From Bacteriovorax sp. BAL6_X (GTDB lineage: Bacteria; Bdellovibrionota; Bacteriovoracia; Bacteriovoracales; Bacteriovoracaceae): a stretch of DNA of 64,000 nt. The position numbers and the translations under genes are program-made. Location: contig NZ_AUMC01000003.1 of the NCBI RefSeq assembly GCF_000443995.1, positions 803,609-867,608 of the forward strand, in the 5' to 3' direction. Of the stretch, positions 57,301 to 64,000 are shown piece after piece (positions within the stretch are counted from its first letter, which is position 1; the number at the start of each line of letters is the position of its first letter). Under the pieces are notes generated by a model. That model saw only the letters and a program-made list of their open reading frames with translations, was not told the origin of the DNA and did not search any database.

Positions 57301-59440
57301 TGGAGAACACTTATGGGCCGGCTTTATCAAACTATTTAAACCATATAATCAATTCTTTCGTGGCCGAAATCTAGAGGAACTACAAAAAGATATACATACT
57401 GGAATTGAGTTTTGCACTGAACACCCAAATCAAATTGGTATAGATACTTTAAGAGGCCTTAATATTGCAATTTCTCAACTTCAAGATGCTGAGAAAGAAG
57501 ATGAAGAACGCTATATTGAAGAATGCCAACAAAATCAAAGCCTAATGTCCTTGAGTATGTATATGTCCCTTAAGGTTCAAAATGACTATATTCTTCAGCG
57601 TTTTGATGAAAGTTTACAAGCGTCACTTAAATCGCAGGAACTTTTACCTTATTCATTCTCTGTCATAACAAATGTTACACACTACTGTTTTCAATCATTG
57701 GCGATTCTTGCAGTTGCTAAAAATAAAAAAGTTGATGATACGTTAATGACAATAGTGGAGTCGAACCAAGAGAAATTGAAAAGATTCATGGATAATTGTC
57801 CAGGAAATTTTGCTCATATGTACTATCTGGTTGAAGCAGAACGATTACTACATAAAGGTGATATGTACTTATCTTTGGAACTTTATGACAAAGCAGCAGC
57901 TTTTGCTCAGGAGAGTGAATACGTTAATATCGAGTCTGTTATACGAGAGAGGATGGCAAGAGTATGGAAAGTTCTCAAAAATGATGATTTTGCTCGATTG
58001 CAAATTCAAAAAGCTGCTGGACTTTACCGTGCATGGGGAGCTTGGGGGAAGAGCTCTCAATTAGAGACAGAGTTTTCTTTAACAACTCGCGATCAAGATG
58101 AAGATATTGATAAAACAACGACAATAACAACTTCTTGGGAAAACTTTGATGTAAAATCAATCCTACTTTCGTCTCAAGTAATTTCTAAGAATTTAATTAA
58201 GGAAGACTTACTCGAGGCAATGCTTGATATTATGGTTATTAATACTGGTGCAGCTAAGGGGTTCATTGTTTTAAATAAAGATGAAGAACTATTCGTTAGT
58301 TCTCAAAGTGGCACTAAGAGTCTTGTTTCTCTACCTGTCTCCCTAGATGATTACAGGGAAATACCTCATTCTCTTATTAATTACGTTTGGCGAACAAAGA
58401 CTCCTATTCTTTATGGAGATAGTCTCTTTGCTGATCAATTAGTAAAAAATTCGAGTTACTTTTCAAGTAAAGAGAACCTTTCTGTACTTGTCGTCTCAAT
58501 TGCTGATAAAGGGATTCTTTATCTTGAAAATAATGAGATTAATGGTGCATTTACAAAAGGCCACTTTGAACTTCTTGATATGCTTGTAGGGCAGCTTGCT
58601 ATTTCTTTAGAGAACTCAGAGCTGTATGAGAGACTTTCACGCTTTAATTCTGAGCTTGAATATGAAGTTCAAAAGAGAACAATTGAACTGATAAATGAAA
58701 AGGAAAAAGCTGAGGGGATAAGTAACGAACTACGAGCTGCTCAGAGACAACTAATTGATACTGCTCGAAATGCAGGCCGGGCCGATATCATGTCTAATAT
58801 CCTACATAATGTTGGAAACTCTATAACATCAATAATGACAGTTATTTACCGTATGGATAGAAGACTTCGTAAAAAAATCTTATCTTCTGAAGACCTGTTT
58901 GAGGCATTAGGAAATGATGTAAAGGCGCTTAAGAAGAAAGGGGAGTCGGTTTCAGAGCTTCTTGTCACTCATCTTGAGCATGGTATAACTAAGAATATTA
59001 TTGAATCAGTCAATGTTAAAGAATTAATTGAACAGGCCATTTCTATGTTGGAAATGGATCACCTTGATTATATTAATATAGATGTCGATGTTGAAGAGTT
59101 GGTTAAGATTGACTATGGAAATACACTGACAATCTTAATGAATCTACTTAATAATGCAAAAACTGCTTGTGAACGTTCACTAAACCCATCACAAATAGAT
59201 ATCCATGCATCATTGAAAGACAAAACACTTATTATCGAAGTTTTTGATAATGGTGTTGGCTTTAGTAAAGAGGCCTATAAAACTCTTTTCAAACCTGGCC
59301 TACAATCCAACCGTTTTGGAAAAGGATATGGATTACACAACTCGTCGAACCTTGCTAAGCAACTACAAGGGTCTTTGACTGCCGTTAGCTATGGAGAGAA
59401 TCAAGGGGCACGTTTTAGATTAGTTCTTCCTTTGAACTAA
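54329..59440 (+). CDS. multidomain Ser/Thr kinase-AAA-ATPase-GAF-histidine kinase
   Basis: 1703 residues. N-terminal protein kinase domain (ATP Lys in VIIKVYK; catalytic loop HKDINPSN at about 123-130; VIDLELGS instead of DFG), AAA-type ATPase (Walker A GPSGIGKT at about 321, Walker B FIDDLQW), a long helical TPR-like region (about 700-1270), GAF (about 1271-1437), and a histidine kinase with His in LHNVGNSITSI (about 1492), NLLNNAKT, and DNGVGF. This is a known trifunctional kinase architecture; partner is the response regulator just upstream. It probably integrates a signal into phosphorylation. Function of the DLE-for-DFG change is unclear. Confidence 0.88.
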   Translation: MQEISSFQISNELHRSKNSTVYRAKDRNSDQKVIIKVYKKPSRNKIGFIKNEYNILSKYNSDSMVNCIDLFQSEGDWVLVLSDDDSVSLDKKGLNANLSTTEFLKLAIKITSVIEEIHSKGITHKDINPSNLIVDPSGEVKVIDLELGSLRDSDFITFSPVNKLAGTLAYMSPEQTGRMNRSIDYRSDFYSLGITFFELLTGEYPFMVEDKLTWVYHHIATKVDVESRLAKYPKIIAKIIDHLLEKKAESRYQSASGIRFDLKKCLDAIEAGQAEPDFEIGTRDVKHIFSIPETLYGREKEINLLVNNFLSNEKKQASFISGPSGIGKTVLVNELLGPITKENGIFVTGKFDQFQGDILGIALVNAVSDILKLALTKSDKEIAHLRESLLNAFGINAKVMTDILPELEMIIGKQKEPAPLGPIEAQTRFELLFIELFKVLCERLGHIVMFIDDLQWASARSIHLLELLLTNDKIKPLYFIGAFRDNEVDKNHPLTALIDSNSCINQSEIKLTPLNQNNIKDMIDGTFTSKRDSSELAKLTLQKTAGNPFSVDQFLKVLYQKKICIFNNKELQWEWDFSEIKKSQISDNVVDYLIGMMKELPESAQKLLNLSACIGNRFSIQLLKNATGLSEEQIQDELNSVGFAALIRPLNNSEYKFAHDKIQQSAYELVSKEERSQIHLRIGKQLLSHIVDGYVDSITVVSHLNHCESIIDDGEFRLELAEMNFEASQKAKSSTAFDQASVFLRYASRFLPSSANEKCHDTFFKIEKERASLYYLSGNYIKCEEHARWLLEHLEDPIEKAEVHNILIIQYTAQGVYNKAISEGRLALSCLGITLPSENLKNLVPKELEAVRKLIPLTGIESLYDAPEMKDKLNRVAVETLINLDSPCYLSNIDLYCIVVAKIVQLSLAFGPVPESAKGYASYGIVLCSFNEFSLGYDFNALGIKLAERFSHLGQKCRACHTMANHVQFWTQHIKEGDAFNEEGFKAGHDAGEHLWAGFIKLFKPYNQFFRGRNLEELQKDIHTGIEFCTEHPNQIGIDTLRGLNIAISQLQDAEKEDEERYIEECQQNQSLMSLSMYMSLKVQNDYILQRFDESLQASLKSQELLPYSFSVITNVTHYCFQSLAILAVAKNKKVDDTLMTIVESNQEKLKRFMDNCPGNFAHMYYLVEAERLLHKGDMYLSLELYDKAAAFAQESEYVNIESVIRERMARVWKVLKNDDFARLQIQKAAGLYRAWGAWGKSSQLETEFSLTTRDQDEDIDKTTTITTSWENFDVKSILLSSQVISKNLIKEDLLEAMLDIMVINTGAAKGFIVLNKDEELFVSSQSGTKSLVSLPVSLDDYREIPHSLINYVWRTKTPILYGDSLFADQLVKNSSYFSSKENLSVLVVSIADKGILYLENNEINGAFTKGHFELLDMLVGQLAISLENSELYERLSRFNSELEYEVQKRTIELINEKEKAEGISNELRAAQRQLIDTARNAGRADIMSNILHNVGNSITSIMTVIYRMDRRLRKKILSSEDLFEALGNDVKALKKKGESVSELLVTHLEHGITKNIIESVNVKELIEQAISMLEMDHLDYINIDVDVEELVKIDYGNTLTILMNLLNNAKTACERSLNPSQIDIHASLKDKTLIIEVFDNGVGFSKEAYKTLFKPGLQSNRFGKGYGLHNSSNLAKQLQGSLTAVSYGENQGARFRLVLPLN

Positions 59441-59561
59441 ATATATTTTTTGCCTGTTCTTCGATTCACTTATTGAGTGTGATAGGCCAAGACTCATTTT
59501 ATGTCCTTGTTAAAACAGAGGTGTAACAAAAGTTAAACGAGCTGATAATCTTTCTGGATTA

Positions 59562-60251
59562 CTAACTACAACTTCCACAACAGCCATCAACTCGAGTTAA
59601 GGCTTTAGGGAATAAGATATTATTTTCTATTCCAATGTGTTCCATTAGTTCACGTTCTAAGGTTTGCGCTCCTTGGTATAGGCTTATCCAGCTTCCACAT
59701 GCATCATCAGGGGTCTTAAAGTTGTGTGCTAGTTTTCGTAATTCAAGTAGACTCTCTCTATGACTCACATGCTCATGTGTCATTATTGTAATCGGCCCTT
59801 GGGCCATTGAAGATTGACCTGATTTTATGATAGGAAAAAGAATTTTTTCTTCTTTTTGCATATGCATTTCTAGCTCATACATCAACTTCTCTAAATAAAG
59901 AGAAAGTCCAGTTGGACACCCTGGATTTCCAGAGTGTACCGACTCGACTTTTTTAGCTAGAGGAATTAAGTACTCTATGTCCTTTCTATGTTTTTTATGA
60001 AACCTTTCTAAAATTTCATCGATAAGCTTTTCAGGGGGCATATCATTCCATAAAAGACTTTCTACATCTTTTGAGTGTTCCTGAATTTCTGTTATTAACT
60101 CTTCAATATCAAGATTATTCTCTATGCAGGCATCTTCTAATTTTACGTTTCCTTCACAACAAAAATCTAAGTTATTTTTTATAAAGACTCTACTTGCACT
60201 TGAATGGCACGCGGCCCATTCTCCTAAGGAGTTGTTTTTTCCTAATTTCAT
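59562..60251 (-). CDS. ric: Fe-S cluster repair di-iron protein (Ric/ScdA type)
   Basis: 229 residues. N-terminal ScdA_N domain with Cys pair (NNLDFCCEGNVKLEDAC) then a hemerythrin-like four-helix domain with His and Glu ligands (FHKKHRKDIEYLIPLA, ELEMHMQKEEKILFPII, MTHEHVSHRESLLELR, LEREL-MEHIGIENNILFP). It repairs iron-sulfur clusters after NO or oxidative damage. It follows norZ by 18 bp and belongs to the NO operon. An AAGGAG Shine-Dalgarno precedes the start. Confidence 0.9.
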   Translation of the reverse strand: MKLGKNNSLGEWAACHSSASRVFIKNNLDFCCEGNVKLEDACIENNLDIEELITEIQEHSKDVESLLWNDMPPEKLIDEILERFHKKHRKDIEYLIPLAKKVESVHSGNPGCPTGLSLYLEKLMYELEMHMQKEEKILFPIIKSGQSSMAQGPITIMTHEHVSHRESLLELRKLAHNFKTPDDACGSWISLYQGAQTLERELMEHIGIENNILFPKALTRVDGCCGSCS

Positions 60252-60269
60252 AGTATTCTCCTTTTCGTT

Positions 60270-62543
60270 TTAGTTCTCTATCACCAATTCACTGTCAAAT
60301 GTCGCTTCACTTGACTTTAGTTTGTATAGGCCCGTTTTATCTAATATCGCCAATGCATAAGAAATAGCGCCAATCGCAAAAACCACATCTCCTATAACTC
60401 TTAACCATCTCAGGTCCTGTATCAAATTTGACTGCATCACTTCACTACCTCTTGCGTACCATAGACCAACCTTTAAAGACGCATCAAATTGAATCAAACC
60501 GATAGGAAGAAGGCTTAAGAGAATCATTAGCCCTAGACCTATATTCATTCCCCAAAAACCATATCTCATTATTTTGTCGTTCCATTTTCGATCTTGAAAT
60601 GTTGTTTGTACTATAAATAAAATTAGACCAAGAGAAAGAAGGCCATAGACACCAAATGTTGCGCCATGGGCATGAACAGCAGTTGTATTTAATCCTTGTA
60701 GATAATAAAGAGCAATTGGAGGATTTATTAAAAATCCAAATATTCCAGCACCTACTAGGTTCCAAAATGCTACACCTACAAAGAATGTAATTGGCCATTT
60801 ATAATTCTTTGTCCAGTTCGTAAGCTTTTGAACTTTAAATGTATGAAATGCTTCAAAACCAATTAGAACAAGAGGAACAACTTCAAGAGCTGAAAAACAT
60901 GCACCAATTGCACTAATTGATATTGGAGTCCCACTAAAATATAAGTGGTGAAATGTTCCTGGAATACCACCGATTAAAAATATCGATGTCGATAGTAATG
61001 ATGCTTTAGTTGCAGACCTTGGTTTTATTAGACCAAGTGTAACGAAAATAAATGCTAACGCTACTGTGGCGAATACTTCAAAAAATCCTTCAACCCAAAG
61101 ATGGACGACCCACCATCGCCAAAACTCCATTATACTTATGTGAGTCCTTGCTCCGTAAAAAAGACCTCCTCCATAAAATAGTCCAATTGCAATTGTCGAA
61201 GCCGAAAATAAAAGAAGTAATTGCTTATTATCATTAGCAATCTTAAGTGCTGGGGCAATACATCTTAACATCAAAATTAGCCAAACACCTAGTCCCACTA
61301 AAAGTAGTATTTGCCATACTCTTCCTAAATCAACGTACTCGTAACCTTGATGACCAAACCAAAAACTTAAATCAAAATCTAATAGTTGGTGAATAGCGAG
61401 AGCTTCCCCAGTTAACGAACCAAAAACAACTACAAGTAATGCACCAAAAAGAAAGTTTACTCCAAATCGTTGAAACTTTGGATCTTTCCCATTATTTATT
61501 ATTGGAGCGATAAATAAACCTGCAGCAAGAAAAGATGTAGCAATCCAAAATAGTGCAATTTGAATATGCCATGTTCTTACTAATGTATATGGTAAAAACT
61601 TTGACAATGGATAACCATAAAAATCCTGACCTTCAACAGTGTAGTGGGCAAGAATTCCTCCAAGCCCTATTTGAAGAATGAAAAGGACGATCACAACGGC
61701 CCAATACTTCCAAAGGGACTTCATTGAAGGCGTAAGTTTAAAATTCTTAAGAGGATCACTACTTGGAAGATCAGGATTTACGTCATCTTCTTCTTTTTTA
61801 AATGCATAATACCAAACAAGAAAACCAATAGAAGTTAAGAGTAGAATTACTGAAATTATTGACCAAAAAATATTTTCACTTGTTGGCACATTGTCTATTA
61901 GCGGCTCATGTGGCCAGTTATTAGTATAAGTATGATTTTCTCCCGGCCTATTTGCAGAAGCTGCCCAAGTTGACCAATGAAAGAAGGCCATCATTTTCTC
62001 TCTTCTCTCGGCAGAAGGTAGAACTTCTTCATGAATCGCATAGGCCTTTCTTGTATCTCTCAGCTCTGGTCCATTACTGAACAAACTTAGATAATATTGT
62101 TTAGTCTTCAAATATGCTTGATATCTAATGTCTGAGATAAAAACCTTATCATTAATAACTTTGGACTCTCGGTAGTCTTCTAACATTGAAGCTTTAACAA
62201 GCATTTTTTCTTGTTTAGAGAGATCATTAAAATTTTTTCCAAGCTTATTTTGGCTATAAATCATTTGGTAATGTACAAGTTCTCTATGTAGCCAATCTGC
62301 CGTCCAGTCTGGAGCTTGATATGCTCCATGTCCCCAGATTGAACCAATTTGTTGCCCTCCAATGGATTGCCATACTTCTTGTCCATCTAAAATGTCGTCT
62401 TTGGTATAGATAGCTCCTTGTGAGCTAGAGTTAATACTTTCGTATAAAGGAGGTGCCTTTTTATATACCTCACTTCCAAAAAAACCTAAAATCGTAAATG
62501 TTCCTACAAGAACAAAGACCAGTGTCCACCAATACTTTTTCAT
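60270..62543 (-). CDS. norZ: quinol-dependent nitric oxide reductase, single-subunit (qNOR)
   Basis: 757 residues. N-terminal transmembrane helix plus soluble domain (WQSIGGQQIGSIWGHGAYQAPDWTADW), then about 12 transmembrane helices of the heme-copper oxidase fold. RTWHIQIALFWIATSF and WWVVHLWVEGFFEVFATVAL carry heme/iron His and Glu of the active site; LNTTAVHAHGATFGVYG the distal His pair. It reduces 2 NO to N2O with quinol. Operon with ric, divergent from nsrR, controlled by NsrR-like sites. Confidence 0.93.
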   Translation of the reverse strand: MKKYWWTLVFVLVGTFTILGFFGSEVYKKAPPLYESINSSSQGAIYTKDDILDGQEVWQSIGGQQIGSIWGHGAYQAPDWTADWLHRELVHYQMIYSQNKLGKNFNDLSKQEKMLVKASMLEDYRESKVINDKVFISDIRYQAYLKTKQYYLSLFSNGPELRDTRKAYAIHEEVLPSAERREKMMAFFHWSTWAASANRPGENHTYTNNWPHEPLIDNVPTSENIFWSIISVILLLTSIGFLVWYYAFKKEEDDVNPDLPSSDPLKNFKLTPSMKSLWKYWAVVIVLFILQIGLGGILAHYTVEGQDFYGYPLSKFLPYTLVRTWHIQIALFWIATSFLAAGLFIAPIINNGKDPKFQRFGVNFLFGALLVVVFGSLTGEALAIHQLLDFDLSFWFGHQGYEYVDLGRVWQILLLVGLGVWLILMLRCIAPALKIANDNKQLLLLFSASTIAIGLFYGGGLFYGARTHISIMEFWRWWVVHLWVEGFFEVFATVALAFIFVTLGLIKPRSATKASLLSTSIFLIGGIPGTFHHLYFSGTPISISAIGACFSALEVVPLVLIGFEAFHTFKVQKLTNWTKNYKWPITFFVGVAFWNLVGAGIFGFLINPPIALYYLQGLNTTAVHAHGATFGVYGLLSLGLILFIVQTTFQDRKWNDKIMRYGFWGMNIGLGLMILLSLLPIGLIQFDASLKVGLWYARGSEVMQSNLIQDLRWLRVIGDVVFAIGAISYALAILDKTGLYKLKSSEATFDSELVIEN

Positions 62544-62560
62544 ACAACCTCACATATATG

Positions 62561-62578
62561 ATATATTTTATATATATT
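62561..62578. promoter_or_regulatory. second, weaker NsrR-like half-palindrome
   Basis: ATATATTT-T-ATATATAT follows the 8-1-8 NsrR layout with two mismatches in the right half. With the neighbouring perfect site and an outer 13-bp inverted repeat (62558-62570/62587-62599) it forms an extended operator region upstream of norZ. Confidence 0.45.
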
Positions 62579-62579
62579 A

Positions 62580-62596
62580 ATATATTTAAAATATAT
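62580..62596. promoter_or_regulatory. NsrR operator candidate
   Basis: ATATATTT-A-AAATATAT is a perfect 8-1-8 inverted repeat matching the NsrR half-site pattern ATGyATTT with G replaced by A. It lies between norZ and nsrR, covering the -35/spacer region of a plausible nsrR promoter (-10 TATAAAAT at 62606-62613), so it could repress both genes. Confidence 0.65.
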
Positions 62597-62633
62597 CATT
62601 GTAAATATAAAATATGAATGGCATAAATAATAT

Positions 62634-63023
62634 ATGCGATTAAGGACAAAAACTGACTATTGCCTCAGAGTTTTAATTTACCTTCAATTAAATGAGGGGA
62701 AAGTGAGAATTCAAGATATTGCAGATAGTTATAATATTTCTAAGAATCATTTGAGCGTTGCAGTAAATAAGCTTTCTGAGCTTGGGTACGTAATTTCAAC
62801 CCTAGGCCCAAAGGGTGGTATTGAATTCAACAAAGAGTTCGAAGACAAATCAATTGGCGAACTTGTTTCTCAAGTCGAAGACTTTGATATTGTCGAGTGC
62901 TTTAATTCTGAAAAAAATACATGCACTTTGAGCCCAAAGTGCAAACTTAAAAATATGCTAAATAAGGCTACAAATGCTTTTCTCTCAGAGTTAAAAAACC
63001 ATAAAATAAAAGACCTAGTGTGA
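62634..63023 (+). CDS. nsrR: NO-sensing Rrf2-family repressor NsrR
   Basis: 129 residues starting MRLRTKTDYCLRVLIYLQ, the Rrf2 winged-helix opening; IQDIADSYNISKNHLSVAVNKL is the HTH. Three Cys (CFNSEKNTCTLSPKC) fit the [4Fe-4S] cluster site of NsrR. It represses NO detoxification genes until NO damages the cluster. Divergent from norZ-ric. The start has no Shine-Dalgarno and could be near-leaderless from a -10 at 62606. Confidence 0.9.
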   Translation: MRLRTKTDYCLRVLIYLQLNEGKVRIQDIADSYNISKNHLSVAVNKLSELGYVISTLGPKGGIEFNKEFEDKSIGELVSQVEDFDIVECFNSEKNTCTLSPKCKLKNMLNKATNAFLSELKNHKIKDLV

Positions 63024-63073
63024 GTACTTTTTGGTATAAGAAATAAGTTCTCGTGCTTCTCTTGATATAGCCT

Positions 63074-63388
63074 TTAAAACTTTGTCTTACGGCCACCTGT
63101 TCCACTTCCAAGGGCAAGGTCTTTCTTTGATACTGTTCCTTCGCGCTTCATTTTCTCTATCGTTTCTAAGTTACCACGATACATCTTTTCAATCTTTTGA
63201 ATGGCCCATGGATTCTTTCTAATAAATTTTAAAATTTTATTAAACATAGGAGGTTCATCATTGAAACTATTGATCTCAGTCATTTCATAGATCTCTTTAC
63301 AGCCAAAGAGATTAATAACATCTGTTAACATCATTTTTAAAGTCACGCCCTCTAAAGGGTCTTTCTTGCGATTGCTTTGATCATTCAT
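63074..63388 (-). CDS. VF530/DUF2132 family protein with C-terminal extension
   Basis: 104 residues. DPLEGVTLKMMLTDVINLFG and FNKILKFIRKNPWAIQKIEKMYRG match the VF530 (DUF2132) family consensus (DPLHGVTLE.IL and SLKFLRKTPWAR.KVE.LY). Family members are proposed small DNA-binding proteins. Here the last 35 residues (SKKDLALGSGTGGRKTKF) are a basic extension. AGGTAAG precedes the start. Confidence 0.75.
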   Translation of the reverse strand: MNDQSNRKKDPLEGVTLKMMLTDVINLFGCKEIYEMTEINSFNDEPPMFNKILKFIRKNPWAIQKIEKMYRGNLETIEKMKREGTVSKKDLALGSGTGGRKTKF

Positions 63389-63636
63389 ATTTCTTACCTA
63401 TATTTAAGTTTTTTTAAGATATCGTAACTCATTTCATTTCGGTACGTGATACTTTTTTGTTAGCGTGCGTGTTGTATTGTTGTAGAAATTATAAGTTTTA
63501 GCAATGAACATTAATTTATAAACGTAATTTCAGTAAGTCAGCAGGGAAATTTTAAGTTACTCAAAATAAGGTAATAATTTTAAAGAACTAGTTCAAAAAT
63601 CCCGATATTTTAAATACTTAACTAACTCAACAATAG
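63389..63636. other. AT-rich intergenic region before the insertion sequence
   Basis: About 250 bp between the VF530 gene and the IS. It contains no open frame of note and no clear terminator or promoter; the region is AT-rich and probably carries the VF530 promoter. Nothing else recognised. Confidence 0.5.
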
Positions 63637-64000
63637 TGGGTCTTCTCGGTTCGCAGTGGAAACCTTAATACAAGACTAATTTACCCCACAAAATAAACAT
63701 GGATATTCTCGTTTAAAATAGTTTTACCACAAACAATTTTGAACAAAGGAAATACCCATGCTTGAGTATAAGTTTAACAAGTTTTTATCCCTACCTGAAG
63801 TCAAATTTATCAAAAAACGTAACCTCACAAATCATACGATTGAATTTGAGGCCATTAAGCAATCTACTTTTGAAGTCTGCCCAAAGTGTGCAACAAAGTC
63901 TTATAAAGTTTACGATCATGTCTATGTAAACATCAAAGATACACCTATTCGTGACAAACAGGTTTTCCTTAAAATTAGAAAGAGAAGGTTTAAATGTCCT
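63637..64000 (+). mobile_element. ISL3-family insertion sequence, left end (cut by the window)
   Basis: GGGTCTTCTCGGTTCGCAG at about 63637-63656 resembles the GG-rich terminal repeat of ISL3 elements, and a transposase begins at 63758. The right end is outside the window, so the inverted repeat pair and 8-bp target duplication cannot be checked. Confidence 0.55.
63758..64000 (+). CDS. ISL3 family transposase (partial, C-terminus off the window)
   Basis: 81 codons visible, reading MLEYKFNKFLSLPEVKFIKK. The N-terminal zinc finger typical of ISL3 transposases is clear: CPKCATKS, then YDHVYVNIKDTPIRDK and KRRFKCP. Start ATG preceded by AAAGGAAA. The DDE catalytic core lies beyond the window. Confidence 0.85.
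   Translation, partial: MLEYKFNKFLSLPEVKFIKKRNLTNHTIEFEAIKQSTFEVCPKCATKSYKVYDHVYVNIKDTPIRDKQVFLKIRKRRFKCP

Noticed and set aside
1..64000. tRNA, rRNA, riboswitch or CRISPR array
   Set aside because: No cloverleaf, conserved rRNA segment or regularly spaced repeat was recognised in any intergenic region; a covariance-model search would be decisive.

Overview
The window looks like chromosome from an AT-rich (roughly 36% GC by eye) Gram-negative bacterium. Gene content best fits a marine predatory bacterium of the Bacteriovoracales (Halobacteriovorax/Bacteriovorax type, Bdellovibrionota): a full Kdo supply cluster for lipopolysaccharide, secreted subtilisin-type proteases, many sensor and regulatory proteins, a LYS1-type saccharopine dehydrogenase, an HDAC-like deacetylase and a quinol-type NO reductase. 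The taxonomic call is inference from protein resemblance; no rRNA or other taxonomic marker lies in the window.

Layout. 1-5.7 kb: SulP anion transporter (cut by the left edge), cytidine deaminase, adenylosuccinate lyase, a TolC-like outer membrane factor with a companion envelope protein, and a small exported coiled-coil protein. 5.7-10.8 kb: a plus-strand operon kdsB-pyrG-kdsA-kdsC-DUF493-gpsA that makes CMP-Kdo (pyrG supplying CTP) and the phospholipid precursor glycerol-3-phosphate. 10.8-17.3 kb: the complete phosphate regulon on the minus strand, pstS-pstC-pstA-pstB-phoU-phoB-phoR. 17.4-21.6 kb: small proteins with a cyclic-di-GMP flavour (degenerate HD-GYP, PilZ-like) plus an orphan DUF4340 protein. 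21.7-23.7 kb: secreted subtilase with CUB-like tail, and ribosomal protein L28.

24-38.5 kb is a mixed metabolic stretch: a coupled nucleoside-phosphorylase-like/SPL-like radical SAM pair, aldo-keto reductase, glycosyltransferase, saccharopine dehydrogenase, HDAC-like hydrolase, two nucleotidases, MTA/SAH nucleosidase, a secreted hexapeptide-repeat protein, a GST-like protein, an EamA transporter and cytochrome c. 38.7-44.2 kb is an unusual MarR-controlled tripartite efflux operon whose pump lacks the canonical TM4 Asp pair and whose adaptor is very short. 44.3-54 kb: TetR regulator, CoA-transferase, MATE pump, response regulator, CBS protein, beta-CASP hydrolase, a histidine kinase broken by an in-frame stop and an internal deletion, and a divergent subtilase behind a near-perfect sigma-54 promoter. 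53.8-59.4 kb: response regulator plus a 1703-residue Ser/Thr kinase-ATPase-GAF-histidine kinase. 59.5-63 kb: NO defence module ric-norZ with divergent nsrR and two NsrR-like operator palindromes. 63-64 kb: VF530-family protein and the left part of an ISL3-family insertion sequence.

The most unusual points are the efflux operon without recognisable proton-relay acids, the coupled radical SAM/phosphorylase pair, the decayed kinase, and the fact that eight of twelve convergent gene pairs meet with at most 5 bp between stop codons or overlap. No tRNA, rRNA or CRISPR array was recognised.
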